Of a DNA stretch of 64,000 nucleotides, positions 45,301 to 64,000 are shown piece after piece. Within the stretch, counting starts at the first letter, position 1; the number at the start of each line of letters is the position of its first letter. Below the pieces are notes generated by a model. It did not search any database, was not told the DNA's origin, and saw only the letters and a list, made by a program, of their open reading frames with translations. Origin of the DNA: Delphinapterus leucas (lineage: Eukaryota > Chordata > Mammalia > Artiodactyla > Monodontidae); the NCBI RefSeq assembly GCF_002288925.2, contig NW_022098063.1:4234380-4298379 (forward strand), read 5' to 3'. Both the position numbers and the translations under genes were made by a program.

Positions 45301-47809
45301 ACTGTGAGTGTGAGACAGAAGGTGATACTTGAGTTGAGTCTTGGAAGAGAAGAAAGGGGAAGGAAAGGGGAGATCTTTCTTAGTAGAGTGAACATGAATG
45401 GGCAGCTTGGAGGAGTGTAACAGAGTAGTTTGTGGGGGAAACTGTAAACACTTCAGTATTTTTAGGGCATCAACTGGGAGATGGGAACCAGCAGGAGACA
45501 AGGCTGGAAAGGTAGCCACAGGCCAGGCCATGAATGTCTTGTTTTCTCTGCCAAACTGGCTGGCTTTTCCCTATAGGTGATTTGCTTACTAGTTCACTGT
45601 CCATCTCCCTACCATAATGTAAGCTCCATGAAGGCAGAGGTTTTGCCCTTTTTGTTCATCCTTTACCCTAGGGTCTAGCATATTATAGATACTCAACATA
45701 TACTTAAAGGAATCAAGGTTATTGCTGAGAGGATTATAGGTGATTTTAAACAAATGTATATAAGAAAAATCCTAATCAAAGAAAGAAGTTGCAATCTTAT
45801 TATCAGACAGGGTGGAATTCAGTCCAAATGTATTAAAAAAGACAAGGAAGGGTACTTTAAAATGAAAAAGAGTACAAATGAGAGGTAAGTGCTATGAATT
45901 GTTATATGCATCAGAATACATAGGAACAACACTCATAAAGCAAAAAATAAGGGAAATACAAAGAAAAATAATAGAAAAAAAAACACATTACTAGTGGGAT
46001 TTCTTTTGGTTCATATATAAAAATCTCCCTAAATAACAAAAGATCCACTCCCCAAAAAGGCAAGCAGGTCACATAATTAAAGGCTTAGGAAAAAAAAGAA
46101 AACCTGTTATACAGAAAATATATGAGAGGTCTAAAACCAGACATATCTGTATTGATAAGTGAAAATAGGCTAACTCACCCATTAAAAGGAAGTTTTAGAC
46201 TGAGCCATAAAATAAAACAAGAAACACCTAAAAGAAGGTGATTCAGAAAGGATGTGCATGTATTACATTTATTTTCAGAAAATAAAGCTCTTACCTTTTT
46301 TGGAAAAAGTTGATATTAAAGGAGTATTGCTACTTAAGGTAATTTAATTTTACTTTAAACTTTATTAAAGTTTACTTTGATAAACTTTGAAACAGATTCT
46401 AGCTAATTTTAATTTCTTAATGTTATCTTTTTTGTTATATGTCTTTTAGGATTTACATAAACTTGAATTGAAAATTCTAGATAGACAATCAAAGGAAGAT
46501 GAAAAGGCAGAAAAACAAAGAAAACTGGCAAAATTAAAAGAAAAGGTACTCAGTCCTGAGATTAATTTATTTTCATTGTTATTATCCTAATTCATTGATT
46601 TGTAAGGATACAAACATAAAATCCATTTTCTTTTTATCCATCTCCTTTATTTCACACTTATTTATTTACATATTACAAAAAATAACTTGGTACAACTTAA
46701 GCAGCTGTTGTTTGAATTCTACCATTTCACATTATAAGCACCTCATTTCCTTTTACCCTAAATTCCTTCTCTCTTCCTACTCTTCATTCTTTTCTTCATT
46801 CTTCCTATATGAGCCTATATTTTAGACCTATAGCAGCTATGAGCATTGTTTAATTTCATTGGTGATAAAGATACTGGTGACTCTCATGGATAAAACAAAG
46901 GACTTACTGGTGTTTATTTATCTTAAATTTATTGTCTGGCTATATCACTATCATACTTTGCTGCATTACATTTCCCTCATGATAGAAATAGAAAAAAATA
47001 CAACAGTGGAAGTAGAATAAAATAATTGAACTTGGGCTTCCCACCGCCTGCCGATGCAGGGGACACAGGTTTGTGCCCCGGTCCGGGAAGATCCCACATG
47101 CCGTGGAGCGGCTGGGCCCGTGAGCCTTGGCCGCTGAGCCTGCGCCTCCGGAGCCTGTGCTCTGCAACGGGAGAGGCCACAACGGTGAGAGGCCTGCGTA
47201 CCGCAAAAAAAAAAATAATTGAACTAGAAAAAACCCCTAAATTAACACTTTATTAATAGATTGATATAATCCAAATTTTATTTTAGCTATATGAGTACAA
47301 TTATAAGTTTACTGAAACGGTTTTATTTCTGTCTAGCGAATATCAAGTATTTTCCTTAAAACTGCTGTCTGTTACTAAGGATCTTACAAGTACAAACTTA
47401 ATAGTTCATATAAATTAACTGGCACTCATTTTACTTCTGATTACAGGTTGAAAACAACATTAGTAGAGATCCCTCTAGAGTTTACAAACCTACCAAAGGT
47501 TGGGAAGAACGCACCAAAAAGATAGGACCAACAGGCTCTGGGCCACTTCTACATATCCCACATAGGTAAAAAGGAGTTAGAATGGGTGTTCACTCTGTAA
47601 TAATTTAATAAACTGCATATAAATTGTATATATTTTATGCAGTTTATGTATGTATGTTGTGTTTTATAATAAAAAGTTGATAAAACAAATCTATATACTT
47701 TTTTAAAGTTAACATTTAATCAGAACTTTTAAAAAATAACCTATATATTTGTAATTGCTCTTTTCTTCTTCTCCTTAGGGCTATTCCAACCTGGAGACAA
47801 GGAGTTTAG
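18110..47809 (+). CDS. CCDC112: CCDC112, coiled-coil domain-containing protein 112 (10 coding exons)
   Basis: Joining ten GT-AG exons (18110-18226, 31333-31454, 35054-35175, 38009-38098, 40595-40670, 41068-41458, 44596-45009, 46450-46545, 47447-47565, 47779-47809) gives an unbroken frame of 525 codons plus TAG. The human long form, as I recall it, has 529. Residues 1-39 are Ala/Val/Thr-rich low complexity. Residues about 95-180 are a first helical, coiled-coil-like region. Residues 180-300 are mixed, with a conserved-looking stretch around [19 protein letters not shown]. Residues about 300-480 are a very Lys/Glu/Gln-rich coiled coil. The tail ends TWRQGV. There is no signal peptide or membrane segment. 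The family is associated with centriolar satellites and the centrosome; the molecular role is not clear. The start ATG has A at -3 and G at +4. No frameshift or premature stop was seen. Identity is certain from residue-by-residue agreement; function is from family knowledge. Confidence 0.96.
18420..18650 (+). mobile_element. MIR SINE fragment (CCDC112 intron 1)
   Basis: CTGGCTCTGCCTCTTCCTAG, then TTAACCTCTCGGTGACTCAG, follow the MIR core order. It begins about 200 bases after exon 1. Confidence 0.6.
18830..19590 (+). mobile_element. L2 LINE 3' region
   Basis: It contains TTGCAGTTGCTGTTCCCTCT, GCTTGGAATCTCTTTTCTAA and the terminal AGTAGATGCTCATTAAATAT. Frames are broken. Confidence 0.7.
19591..19995. 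other. CCDC112 intron 1, nothing identified
   Basis: No repeat or exon recognised. Confidence 0.35.
20080..20262 (+). mobile_element. MER20-type hAT element, with MER5-like fragment before it
   Basis: GTCTGGAGACAGTTTTGGTT, then GCATCTAGTGGGTACAGGCC and GTGCTGAGGTTGAGACACCC, match the MER20 order. Just upstream (20005-20075), GTGATTCTCAGAGG and AATCACCTGTGGAGC look like a MER5-type piece. Confidence 0.65.
20430..20485. repeat. Degenerate (CA)n / CATACA microsatellite
   Basis: Interrupted CA units with TA and GA variants. Confidence 0.85.
20646..21191 (-). mobile_element. MaLR LTR (MLT1/MST type), split by a SINE
   Basis: AACAAAATACCACAGACTGA to GAATTTGGGGGGTGATAATT reads as a reverse-oriented MaLR LTR. 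A CHR-2 SINE at 20862-21055 interrupts it. Confidence 0.75.
20862..21055 (-). mobile_element. CHR-2-type SINE
   Basis: The reverse strand reads GGGCTTCCCTGGTGGCGCAG and so on. CTCTTCCTCTTTTT flanks it at 20848-20861 and 21056-21069. Confidence 0.95.
21195..21704. other. CCDC112 intron 1, nothing identified
   Basis: AT-rich sequence without recognised features. Confidence 0.35.
21705..22180 (+). mobile_element. MLT1-type MaLR LTR
   Basis: CCCCAGCACCTGTGAATATG, ACTTTGCAGATATGATTAAA and the end AGAGAATAAATTTGTGTTGT are in MLT1 order. Boundaries approximate. Confidence 0.75.
22330..24510 (+). mobile_element. Old L1 (L1M/HAL1-like), ORF1 region joined to ORF2 3' end
   Basis: ORF1-region phrases (TCAGAGTTGCCACATTATAT, GAACAGAGCCTTAGAGACCT, GAAAAATGAACAGAGCC) run to about 23400. 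Then the sequence jumps to the 3' part of ORF2 (AAAAGATTCTGCACAGCAAA) and the 3' UTR. The middle of the element is missing. No intact frame. Confidence 0.75.
24511..25022. other. CCDC112 intron 1, nothing identified
   Basis: AT-rich unassigned sequence between the old L1 and the Tigger element. Confidence 0.35.
25023..26060 (-). mobile_element. Tigger-type DNA transposon relic (Tc1/mariner)
   Basis: Terminal inverted repeats are visible: CACTTGACCCTTAAACAGCA at the left and, on the opposite strand at the right, CAGCTGACCCTTGAAAAATA. Inside, ACTCCTCAAAAACCTAACTA and ATAGCCTACTGTTGATC match Tigger. About 1 kb, internally deleted, no transposase frame. Confidence 0.8.
25163..25246. repeat. Palindromic tandem repeat inside the Tigger relic
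   Basis: ATGACTGTATTGTATACAGT-type units occur twice and each is nearly self-complementary around a TG or TA centre. Confidence 0.8.
27316..27778 (+). mobile_element. Younger L1 3' end nested in old L1
   Basis: GGAGTATTACTCAGCAATAA through TAGCACAGGGAACTATATTC to CAACTATACTTCAATTAAAA, an artiodactyl-type L1 3' end. Old L1 homology continues on both sides. Confidence 0.75.
29388..29720 (+). mobile_element. CHR-1-type SINE (long form)
   Basis: GACTTCCCTGGTGGCTCAGT head, box-B GGTTCAATCCC, and ACCCAACGCAGCC before the A-rich tail. Near-identical TTATACTAG / TTTACTAAG flanks (29379-29387, 29721-29729). Confidence 0.93.
30030..31095 (+). mobile_element. L2 LINE 3' region, split by a SINE
   Basis: GTTTTTCCTGCTCTAGGGCT, CCCTCTGCCTGGCACACCTT and the end AAGTGTTCAATACATATTGG are in L2 order. 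CHR-2 insertion at 30332-30520. Confidence 0.7.
30332..30520 (+). mobile_element. CHR-2-type SINE
   Basis: GGCTTCCCTGGTGGCGCAGT head. AAAAATTAAGTGTAT is repeated at 30314-30328 and after the poly(A), ending at 30530. It lacks the GTGAGCCATGGCC segment seen in other copies (it reads CCCGTGAGCCTGCGCG). Confidence 0.95.
31333..31454 (+). CDS. CCDC112: CCDC112 coding exon 2 (residues 40-80, split)
   Basis: The acceptor is TTCTATTCAG before AGTGATGGC and the donor is CA|GTAAGT. It encodes [20 protein letters not shown] and ends in KFKN plus two bases of a Gln codon. The preceding intron is about 13.1 kb, the largest in the gene. Confidence 0.95.
31455..32685. other. CCDC112 intron 2, left part, nothing identified
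   Basis: AT-rich sequence without recognised repeats or exons. Confidence 0.35.
32690..33800 (-). mobile_element. Old L1 relic (L1M), interrupted
   Basis: Reverse-strand L1 phrases: AAATGGTAGCATACTGTATA, GGAACAATTCCTAGAAGTAG, TTATGAGTGAGGTTGAACAC. A forward-oriented L1 3'-end-like fragment is embedded at about 32950-33265. Confidence 0.65.
33801..34495. other. CCDC112 intron 2, nothing identified
   Basis: Unassigned sequence, moderately GC-rich at 33880-34080. Confidence 0.35.
34500..34710 (-). mobile_element. MIR SINE fragment
   Basis: CTTGCATTTCCATAGTGCAT, TTGATGAGGATGTTCATGCC and GAGAGGTTAAATGTCTTGGC are a reverse MIR core. Confidence 0.65.
35054..35175 (+). CDS. CCDC112: CCDC112 coding exon 3 (residues 80-121)
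   Basis: The acceptor is TTCCCTAAAG and the donor is A|GTAAGT. The exon encodes [20 protein letters not shown] and the start of the first helical region ([16 protein letters not shown]). Residue 84 is Ile (ATA), where the human protein, as recalled, has Met, the start of its 446-residue isoform. The acceptor reads AGAG, so an alternative AG lies two bases downstream; using it would shift the frame. Confidence 0.95.
35480..35760 (+). mobile_element. MIR-like SINE fragment
   Basis: AGTGGTCAAGTCACATAATT, TTACTTGTCTGTGATATAAA and AAGAAAGTGCCTTAGAGG follow the MIR order with many changes. Confidence 0.45.
35761..36540. other. CCDC112 intron 3, nothing identified
   Basis: AT-rich; no feature recognised. 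Confidence 0.35.
36559..36791 (+). mobile_element. CHR-1-type SINE
   Basis: The head ACTTACTTGGTGGCGCAGTG and body end ACCCAACGCAGCC are present. A 16-base AAAAGATCATTTGCCC flanks it exactly at 36543-36558 and 36792-36807. Confidence 0.95.
36808..38000. other. CCDC112 intron 3, right part, unassigned
   Basis: About 37280-37525 is less AT-rich and holds an 80-codon open frame on the + strand. It has no flanking splice sites that I trust and no recognisable protein. The rest is AT-rich. Confidence 0.35.
38009..38098 (+). CDS. CCDC112: CCDC112 coding exon 4 (residues 121-151)
   Basis: The acceptor is CTCCCTTACAG and the donor is T|GTAAGT. It encodes [20 protein letters not shown] followed by LKDVKPTPD, an amphipathic helix typical of a coiled coil. 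Ninety bases keep phase 1 on both sides, so skipping it would preserve frame. Confidence 0.95.
38600..38850 (+). mobile_element. MIR SINE
   Basis: AAGAATCAGACACATGTTGG, TTTTAGGCAAGTTACCTGAT and AAATGGAGATAATCATACAA read in MIR order. One of the better-preserved MIRs here. Confidence 0.75.
38930..39970 (+). mobile_element. Old L1 relic with a nested younger L1 end
   Basis: AAAAAGCTAATATCCATAAT, AGAGCAACAGAAAAATGGGC and TGTAGCCATAAAAAGAATGA follow L1 ORF2/3' order. The nested L1 at 39435-39681 interrupts it. Confidence 0.6.
39435..39681 (+). mobile_element. Younger L1 3' UTR insertion
   Basis: TGTGTAGCACAGGGAACGCT to CAACTATACTCTGATATAAA with an A-rich tail. TATTTATTTGAG is duplicated at 39423-39434 and 39682-39693. 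Confidence 0.88.
39985..40198 (+). mobile_element. CHR-2-type SINE (left arm of inverted pair)
   Basis: GGGGCTTCCCGGGTGGCGCA head. AAAAAACTGCAATC is duplicated at 39971-39984 and 40199-40212. Confidence 0.95.
40270..40488 (-). mobile_element. CHR-2-type SINE (right arm of inverted pair)
   Basis: Opposite orientation to its neighbour. CTAAGAAATGT flanks it at 40259-40269 and 40489-40499. A (TA)n stretch at about 40273-40290 sits at its tail end. It ends about 105 bases before exon 5. Confidence 0.95.
40595..40670 (+). CDS. CCDC112: CCDC112 coding exon 5 (residues 151-176)
   Basis: The acceptor is CTTCTTACAG and the donor is AT|GTATGT. It encodes [20 protein letters not shown] and EQRL. It is the smallest internal exon at 76 bases and would shift the frame if skipped. 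An inverted pair of CHR-2 SINEs ends about 105 bases upstream. Confidence 0.95.
41068..41458 (+). CDS. CCDC112: CCDC112 coding exon 6 (residues 176-306)
   Basis: The acceptor is AAATTTTAG and the donor is GAG|GTAATA, ending in phase 0. It encodes [20 protein letters not shown], then the central region including [39 protein letters not shown] and [16 protein letters not shown]. The donor lies at the edge of a MIR fragment. Confidence 0.95.
41461..41650 (-). mobile_element. MIR SINE abutting the exon 6 donor
   Basis: AATGATAATAGCTATTATTT, ACTTTACAACAACCCCGTGA and GAGGGTGAAACTGAGGCATT are a reverse MIR. It begins within a few bases of the exon 6 splice donor. Confidence 0.75.
42003..42224 (-). 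mobile_element. MER20 hAT DNA transposon
   Basis: GATTTCTCAACATTGGCATT, TGTGCATCGTAGGATGGTTA and TTGCCCCTGGTCAAGAACCA match a nearly full-length MER20 in reverse. Confidence 0.85.
42545..42745 (+). mobile_element. MER5A-type hAT DNA transposon
   Basis: AGTGGTCTGTGGACCAGCAA, CATCACCTGGGAACTTGTTA and AAGTTTGAGAACCACCTCT are MER5A hallmarks. Confidence 0.8.
42840..43790. other. CCDC112 intron 6, mostly unassigned
   Basis: About 42870-43010 resembles the ancient repeat also seen at 3.7 and 55.0 kb. A diverged, MER5-like stretch lies near 43315-43550. Otherwise nothing recognised. Confidence 0.35.
43800..44015 (-). mobile_element. MIR SINE
   Basis: TATGTGCCAGGCATTTACTC, CTTCACAACAACCCTGTTTG and CAAGGTTACACCTAGTAAAT are a well-preserved reverse MIR. 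Confidence 0.85.
44410..44541 (+). mobile_element. Short tRNA-derived cetartiodactyl SINE
   Basis: GGCAGTCCAGTGGTTAGGAC, box-B-like GGTTCGATCACTGG and GTGGCCAAATAAAAAAATAA mark a tRNA-Glu-type SINE related to CHR-1 and Bov-tA. AAAATGTTTTTGG / AAAATGCTTTTGG flank it. It lies about 50 bases before exon 7. Confidence 0.85.
44596..45009 (+). CDS. CCDC112: CCDC112 coding exon 7 (residues 307-444)
   Basis: The acceptor is AACCATTTAG and the donor is AGA|GTGAGT; both ends are phase 0. It encodes [20 protein letters not shown] and a 138-residue segment almost wholly of Lys, Glu, Gln, Arg and Leu, the main long coiled coil. It is the largest coding exon. A CHR-type SINE ends about 50 bases before the acceptor. 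Confidence 0.96.
45070..45560 (+). repeat. Ancient interspersed repeat, family not named
   Basis: GATACTTGAGTTGAGTCTTG and related phrases match the type also seen at 3.7, 52.8 and 55.0 kb. Diverged. Confidence 0.4.
45565..45715 (+). mobile_element. L2 LINE terminal fragment
   Basis: TAAGCTCCATGAAGGCAGAG, then GGGTCTAGCATATTATAGAT, a typical L2 end. Confidence 0.65.
45720..46260 (+). mobile_element. Old L1 ORF2 relic
   Basis: Adenine-rich L1 ORF2-like phrases (TTATTATCAGACAGGGTGGA, ACATATCTGTATTGATAAGT). Degenerate. Confidence 0.45.
46450..46545 (+). CDS. CCDC112: CCDC112 coding exon 8 (residues 445-476)
   Basis: The acceptor is GTCTTTTAG and the donor is AAG|GTACTC. It is a symmetric 96-base exon encoding [20 protein letters not shown] and then [12 protein letters not shown], the end of the coiled coil. 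Confidence 0.95.
46546..47018. other. CCDC112 intron 8, left part, nothing identified
   Basis: AT-rich; no feature recognised. Confidence 0.35.
47033..47211 (+). mobile_element. CHR-2-type SINE lacking its box-A region
   Basis: It reads TGGGCTTCCCACCGCCTGCC; the usual segment TGGTGGCGCAGTGGTTGAG between TTCCC and CCGCCTGCC is missing. AAAATAATTGAACT flanks it at 47019-47032 and 47212-47225. Confidence 0.93.
47447..47565 (+). CDS. CCDC112: CCDC112 coding exon 9 (residues 477-516)
   Basis: The acceptor is TCTGATTACAG and the donor is AG|GTAAAA. It encodes [32 protein letters not shown] and PLLHIPH, plus two bases of an Arg codon. Reading through the donor gives AGG then TAA, so intron retention would stop after HR. 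Confidence 0.95.
47607..47673 (+). terminator. Two AATAAA motifs inside CCDC112 intron 9
   Basis: AATAAA occurs at 47607-47612 and 47668-47673 in a 213-base intron, 42 and 103 bases after the exon 9 donor. They could support an intronic polyadenylation product ending in HR. AT-rich introns also give such motifs by chance. Confidence 0.35.
47779..47809 (+). CDS. CCDC112: CCDC112 coding exon 10 (residues 516-525 and stop)
   Basis: The acceptor is CTTCTCCTTAG. It encodes [10 protein letters not shown] and then TAG. The human tail as I recall it reads WRQGIQRRV, so this copy is four residues shorter, which accounts for the whole 525 versus 529 length difference. Confidence 0.9.
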
Positions 47810-48155
47810 AAAAGACTATGGGATAATGAAATTGGCATTCAGTTGATGAGAATGTTAGCATATTCCGTTATAGGAGAGAGTGACTAACTGTGTTCTTGAA
47901 ATATTACTAGCCTAGTCAGATTGATTATTGTGTTGCATGTGAATTGGCAGGTATTAAGTTCCATGAGGCATTGTCATTAGTATTTCCTGTTTATACTAAG
48001 AGGGTAATTAATGTACAAGTTGGCCTATTATTGATGTAAAAGTTCCTTGAGTAAGTCTATGTTAGAAACAGTATTTCATTTAAATACTTAGAACATTTGA
48101 AAGATACTTTGTTTTTGTCACTGCATAGCAAAATAAATTGAGACAATCTTAGAGT
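47810..48155 (+). other. CCDC112: CCDC112 probable 3' UTR (short form)
   Basis: AT-rich non-coding sequence follows the TAG. The first AATAAA downstream is at 48132-48137, followed by T-rich and GT-rich sequence. The end of the transcript is inferred from that signal only. Later AATAAA motifs at 48802-48807, 49296-49301 and 49405-49410 could make longer UTRs. Confidence 0.5.
48132..48137 (+). terminator. CCDC112: Candidate poly(A) signal of CCDC112
   Basis: A canonical AATAAA lies about 320 bases after the stop codon. It is the first one downstream of the last exon. Confidence 0.5.
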
Positions 48156-48159
48156 AACA

Positions 48160-51080
48160 TTTTTAAACCAAAATTGTAAGATTTATAACTTGGAGCTAAA
48201 CTAGCCTGAGTAACAAAAATGTAAAGTTTTTTTTTTTGAGTTATGAAATAAGTTGGTACTTTTTATAAGTTTAACAAATTGGTAATTTGTCAGTTACTAC
48301 ATTTTTGTGTACCAAATATTTTGTATTTGTTTGAAGCATGCTTTGTTTTATATAGAGAATATTTATTTTAAAAATATGCCTCTCATCTCATATATACCCT
48401 ATTATTTATATTTAATCTTTTTGGTTTCCTTTAGCTATTCCAAATCTCCTTTCAGCCTTTCTGGACTCCACACATTTATAAAATCTTGTGTCTTTCACAT
48501 CTTCTTGGCTGATGCAGTTTTCTTTTCTGCTTTGTTTGCCTCAAAATATGAAAATCTTCTGTTTTGAAACATTATCTGAAATGAGCTGGCTTTAGAATAC
48601 TATGATTTCTCTTAGTGGTATTTAAAATGTTTTAAAATTGCTAGACTAATATATTTGGTCAAAAGAGTTAATTTTAAAATTTCCAAACTTTTGTAAATGA
48701 AAACACAATTTAACTTAATTTGACTCAACTTTTCATATTAAAAAAATCTTAGTTCCTAACTTTAATTAGTTCCCATCTTATAGGAAAGGTATCATATACA
48801 TAATAAATATAGAAACTCATTTCTTATAACTTTTATGTTAGAGTATCTTTAATTGTAATTTGATACATTTAGGTCAAATGACTCAGAAATTTACTATGAG
48901 TAGTAGTCAAAACCTTTTCATATTTCAAAGTTAATATTCAAAGTAGATGGCCTCCAAATTATGGAAACTGAATTCTGATTATACAATTATTGGCGCAAAA
49001 TGAGAGAATTAATATAAAACATCCTTAATCAGGAATGCCCATTTCATTTATTGTACTTGTTCTCCTTAACTTTTTAAAATGATTTGAGGCAGTTTAGAAA
49101 TAAAACAAAGAACAGGACAAGTAAATTTAAAAACAGAATTGAACAGCGACAAGATACAGAAAAGTAAAGGTTTCTTATACATTACTTTCTGACATGTTGC
49201 TTTTTGTTGTACACAAATACAGCTTTTAGTTTCCTGCATCTAAGGTAAGCTTACTGGGTGATATGGTTCTTATAGCTTTTTGTTTTGTTTTTTTTAATAA
49301 AAGTAATTATGGAAGTATTTTGAAGAAACTAGTCCTTCTAACTGAATCTATTGATAAAATAAATGAGGAATTTATCATATGGATCCTTTGTATAAAGGAC
49401 GTAGAATAAACATAATTAATAATGTCTACAGTTACAGGCTCATAGAAGAGATGTCAAATAAACATTTCTTTTACCAGATTAAAAAGTATATTAATAAGAA
49501 ATTTAGAAAAAAACACTAAAGGAAAAATGTTATAAAGCACCCATAATTCCACTACCCTAAGGTAATTTCTTCCAGAAATACACCTACATATTTTAAATAG
49601 GTAGTCTTAGAATACATTTTAGATATTACACTGTAATCGCTTAACATTACATCACATATTTTTCTGTTTCTGTATAGTTCAAACATTATCATTTAATGGA
49701 TAAATAGTATTCAATTTTATAGATACTCTATCATTCCTATACTTTGAAGACTTGTGCTATTTATACTTCTTAATAATGTAGAGTGACATTTTATGTAGGG
49801 GGTTAGATTCTGTCACATGTATGTCAAAAATCTTGTATGGTCAGAATCACCCATGAAAAGGTGGGTGATTACTTACCTAGGAGGTATATTATCTCTCAAT
49901 GAGTCCACCATAGAAGTATTTCCTCCAGATTTGGATCAGATTAGTGGTTCTTGGGCTGAGAATCAGATGAAATATTGGCTCCCCTTTAAGGGCCATGTTG
50001 AATAGGATTGTCTTTCTGAGCTTATATAGAATGTGCATAATTGATTCTAGTAAGTTATATGTGTGTGATGTAATTTCACTTTGAACATCTTCAGACATTT
50101 TGTGGTGTATATGTGTAAGTGAGAGAGAAAGATCTTCATCGTAATAATGGAGTGAAAACTCCTCTAAACTGGGCATACCTAAAGGGCAAGGACTGTTGGC
50201 CTCTGTATTTGTAGGGAAGCACCAAGGACAGCCCTCTGCCCCTACCTGGCAGTTGTTAATGCAATATTTGTTAAAGACATGCAGGAGTACCTGTGAATAA
50301 TCAGTTACTAGTACCTAACATTATGCAAGGTGCTTTGGATTAGTGAATTAGGATAACTCCAGCCCACATGGTATGTTTTTTAAGAAATACATTTTCTAAG
50401 AAAGCTAACAATTGAAATTATGCCCAAACTTCTATTAGTTGATTATAAAAACCAAGTTCAGGCCTGATCCTTGCATGGATTTTTTTCCCCCAAGACTGAA
50501 TCGTAAACTTTTAAAGGGAAGAATATATGGTTGAAGCAACTTAAATCCCTCTTTTTGAAGAAGAAAAAAAAAAGCTAGAAGCCTATGTTATTTCATTTTT
50601 TTAGCATATGCGTAGAGAACATGTTGCGCATATTTTCCGTTGCAAATTGATCCAACATTGATGCTGGATGACACATTGACTCAAGGAGTAAAATCTTTGT
50701 CCCGTAAAAGCAAATGATACAAATCCTCCCATGCGAGTGAACAGGGAGTGTGTGTGTGTGTGTCTGTGTGTCGATAATTATTTAATAAGCATTTGGTTAT
50801 CCCCATAACCAAATAATTTGATTTGTAGATTGAGTTTCTCCATCCATTCAGCTTAAAACTGTGGCCTTCCAAAAATGAGTCTGTTGGCAAATTTATACTG
50901 GCCCATCTCTATTTTCATATGTACCACCTTCATGTTCTTTAAGGCCTTACTTTTCTCAAAGCGAACTTGAAGCTACTGACCTTGCACTTCCTCCCAAATA
51001 TCGAAGATAAAAGTTCTGGAAGGATTTGTGGATTTGTGGGCTGAATTTTACAAGGCTTGCGAGGTGTTTCCAAACCTTTG
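48160..51080. other. Spacer between CCDC112 and the PGGT1B promoter
   Basis: AT-rich. About 49490-49800 resembles an old L1 fragment (AGCACCCATAATTCCACTAC). A TG microsatellite lies at 50748-50772. Three further AATAAA motifs (48802, 49296, 49405) could end longer CCDC112 transcripts. No gene seen. Confidence 0.45.
50748..50772. repeat. (TG)n microsatellite
   Basis: A short TG run with one TC interruption. Confidence 0.85.
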
Positions 51081-51089
51081 GAGCTTAGA

Positions 51090-64000
<12,911 letters not shown>

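Overview
This is nuclear DNA from a mammal, almost certainly a cetacean. Split genes with GT-AG introns, CpG-island promoters and dense LINE, SINE, LTR and DNA-transposon relics show a mammal. The tRNA-derived SINEs point to whales or dolphins: twelve copies of the CHR-1/CHR-2 type familiar from cetacean genomes, most still flanked by clean target-site duplications. Species cannot be named from the sequence alone. No prokaryotic feature, CRISPR array, tRNA gene or rRNA gene was seen.

Layout. (1) About 1-17.8 kb is intergenic and repeat-filled: MIR and L2 fragments, a CHR-1 SINE, old L1s, and a deep nest at 10.8-15.5 kb where a younger L1, a solo LTR and a MaLR LTR all sit inside one old L1. 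(2) 17.8-47.8 kb is CCDC112 on the + strand. It has a CpG-island promoter, ten coding exons and an open frame of 525 codons, and encodes a Lys/Glu/Gln-rich coiled-coil protein. Its introns hold L1, L2, a Tigger element, MaLR LTRs, MIR, MER5/MER20 and CHR SINEs. (3) 47.8-51.1 kb is the CCDC112 3' region and spacer. (4) From 51.1 kb a second CpG island starts PGGT1B, also on the + strand. It encodes the beta subunit of protein geranylgeranyltransferase I. Only coding exons 1 and 2 (residues 1-86 plus one base) are present, and the gene continues past the right edge.

The order CCDC112 then PGGT1B on one strand matches my recollection of human 5q22.3. The two genes have no known shared pathway, so their adjacency is conserved synteny rather than an operon. 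CCDC112 is linked to centriolar satellites; PGGT1B prenylates CAAX proteins in the cytosol.

I found no previously undescribed biological system. The points most worth a second look are gene-structure details. CCDC112 has lost the internal Met that starts the human short isoform. It has a four-residue-shorter C-terminus, and intron 9 carries poly(A) signals. Inverted SINE pairs lie next to CCDC112 exon 5 and flank PGGT1B exon 2. A splice-bounded orphan exon candidate lies at 1.1 kb, and one L1 looks like a short 3' transduction. Exons were found by reading splice sites and comparing with remembered human proteins. Boundaries of old repeats are approximate.
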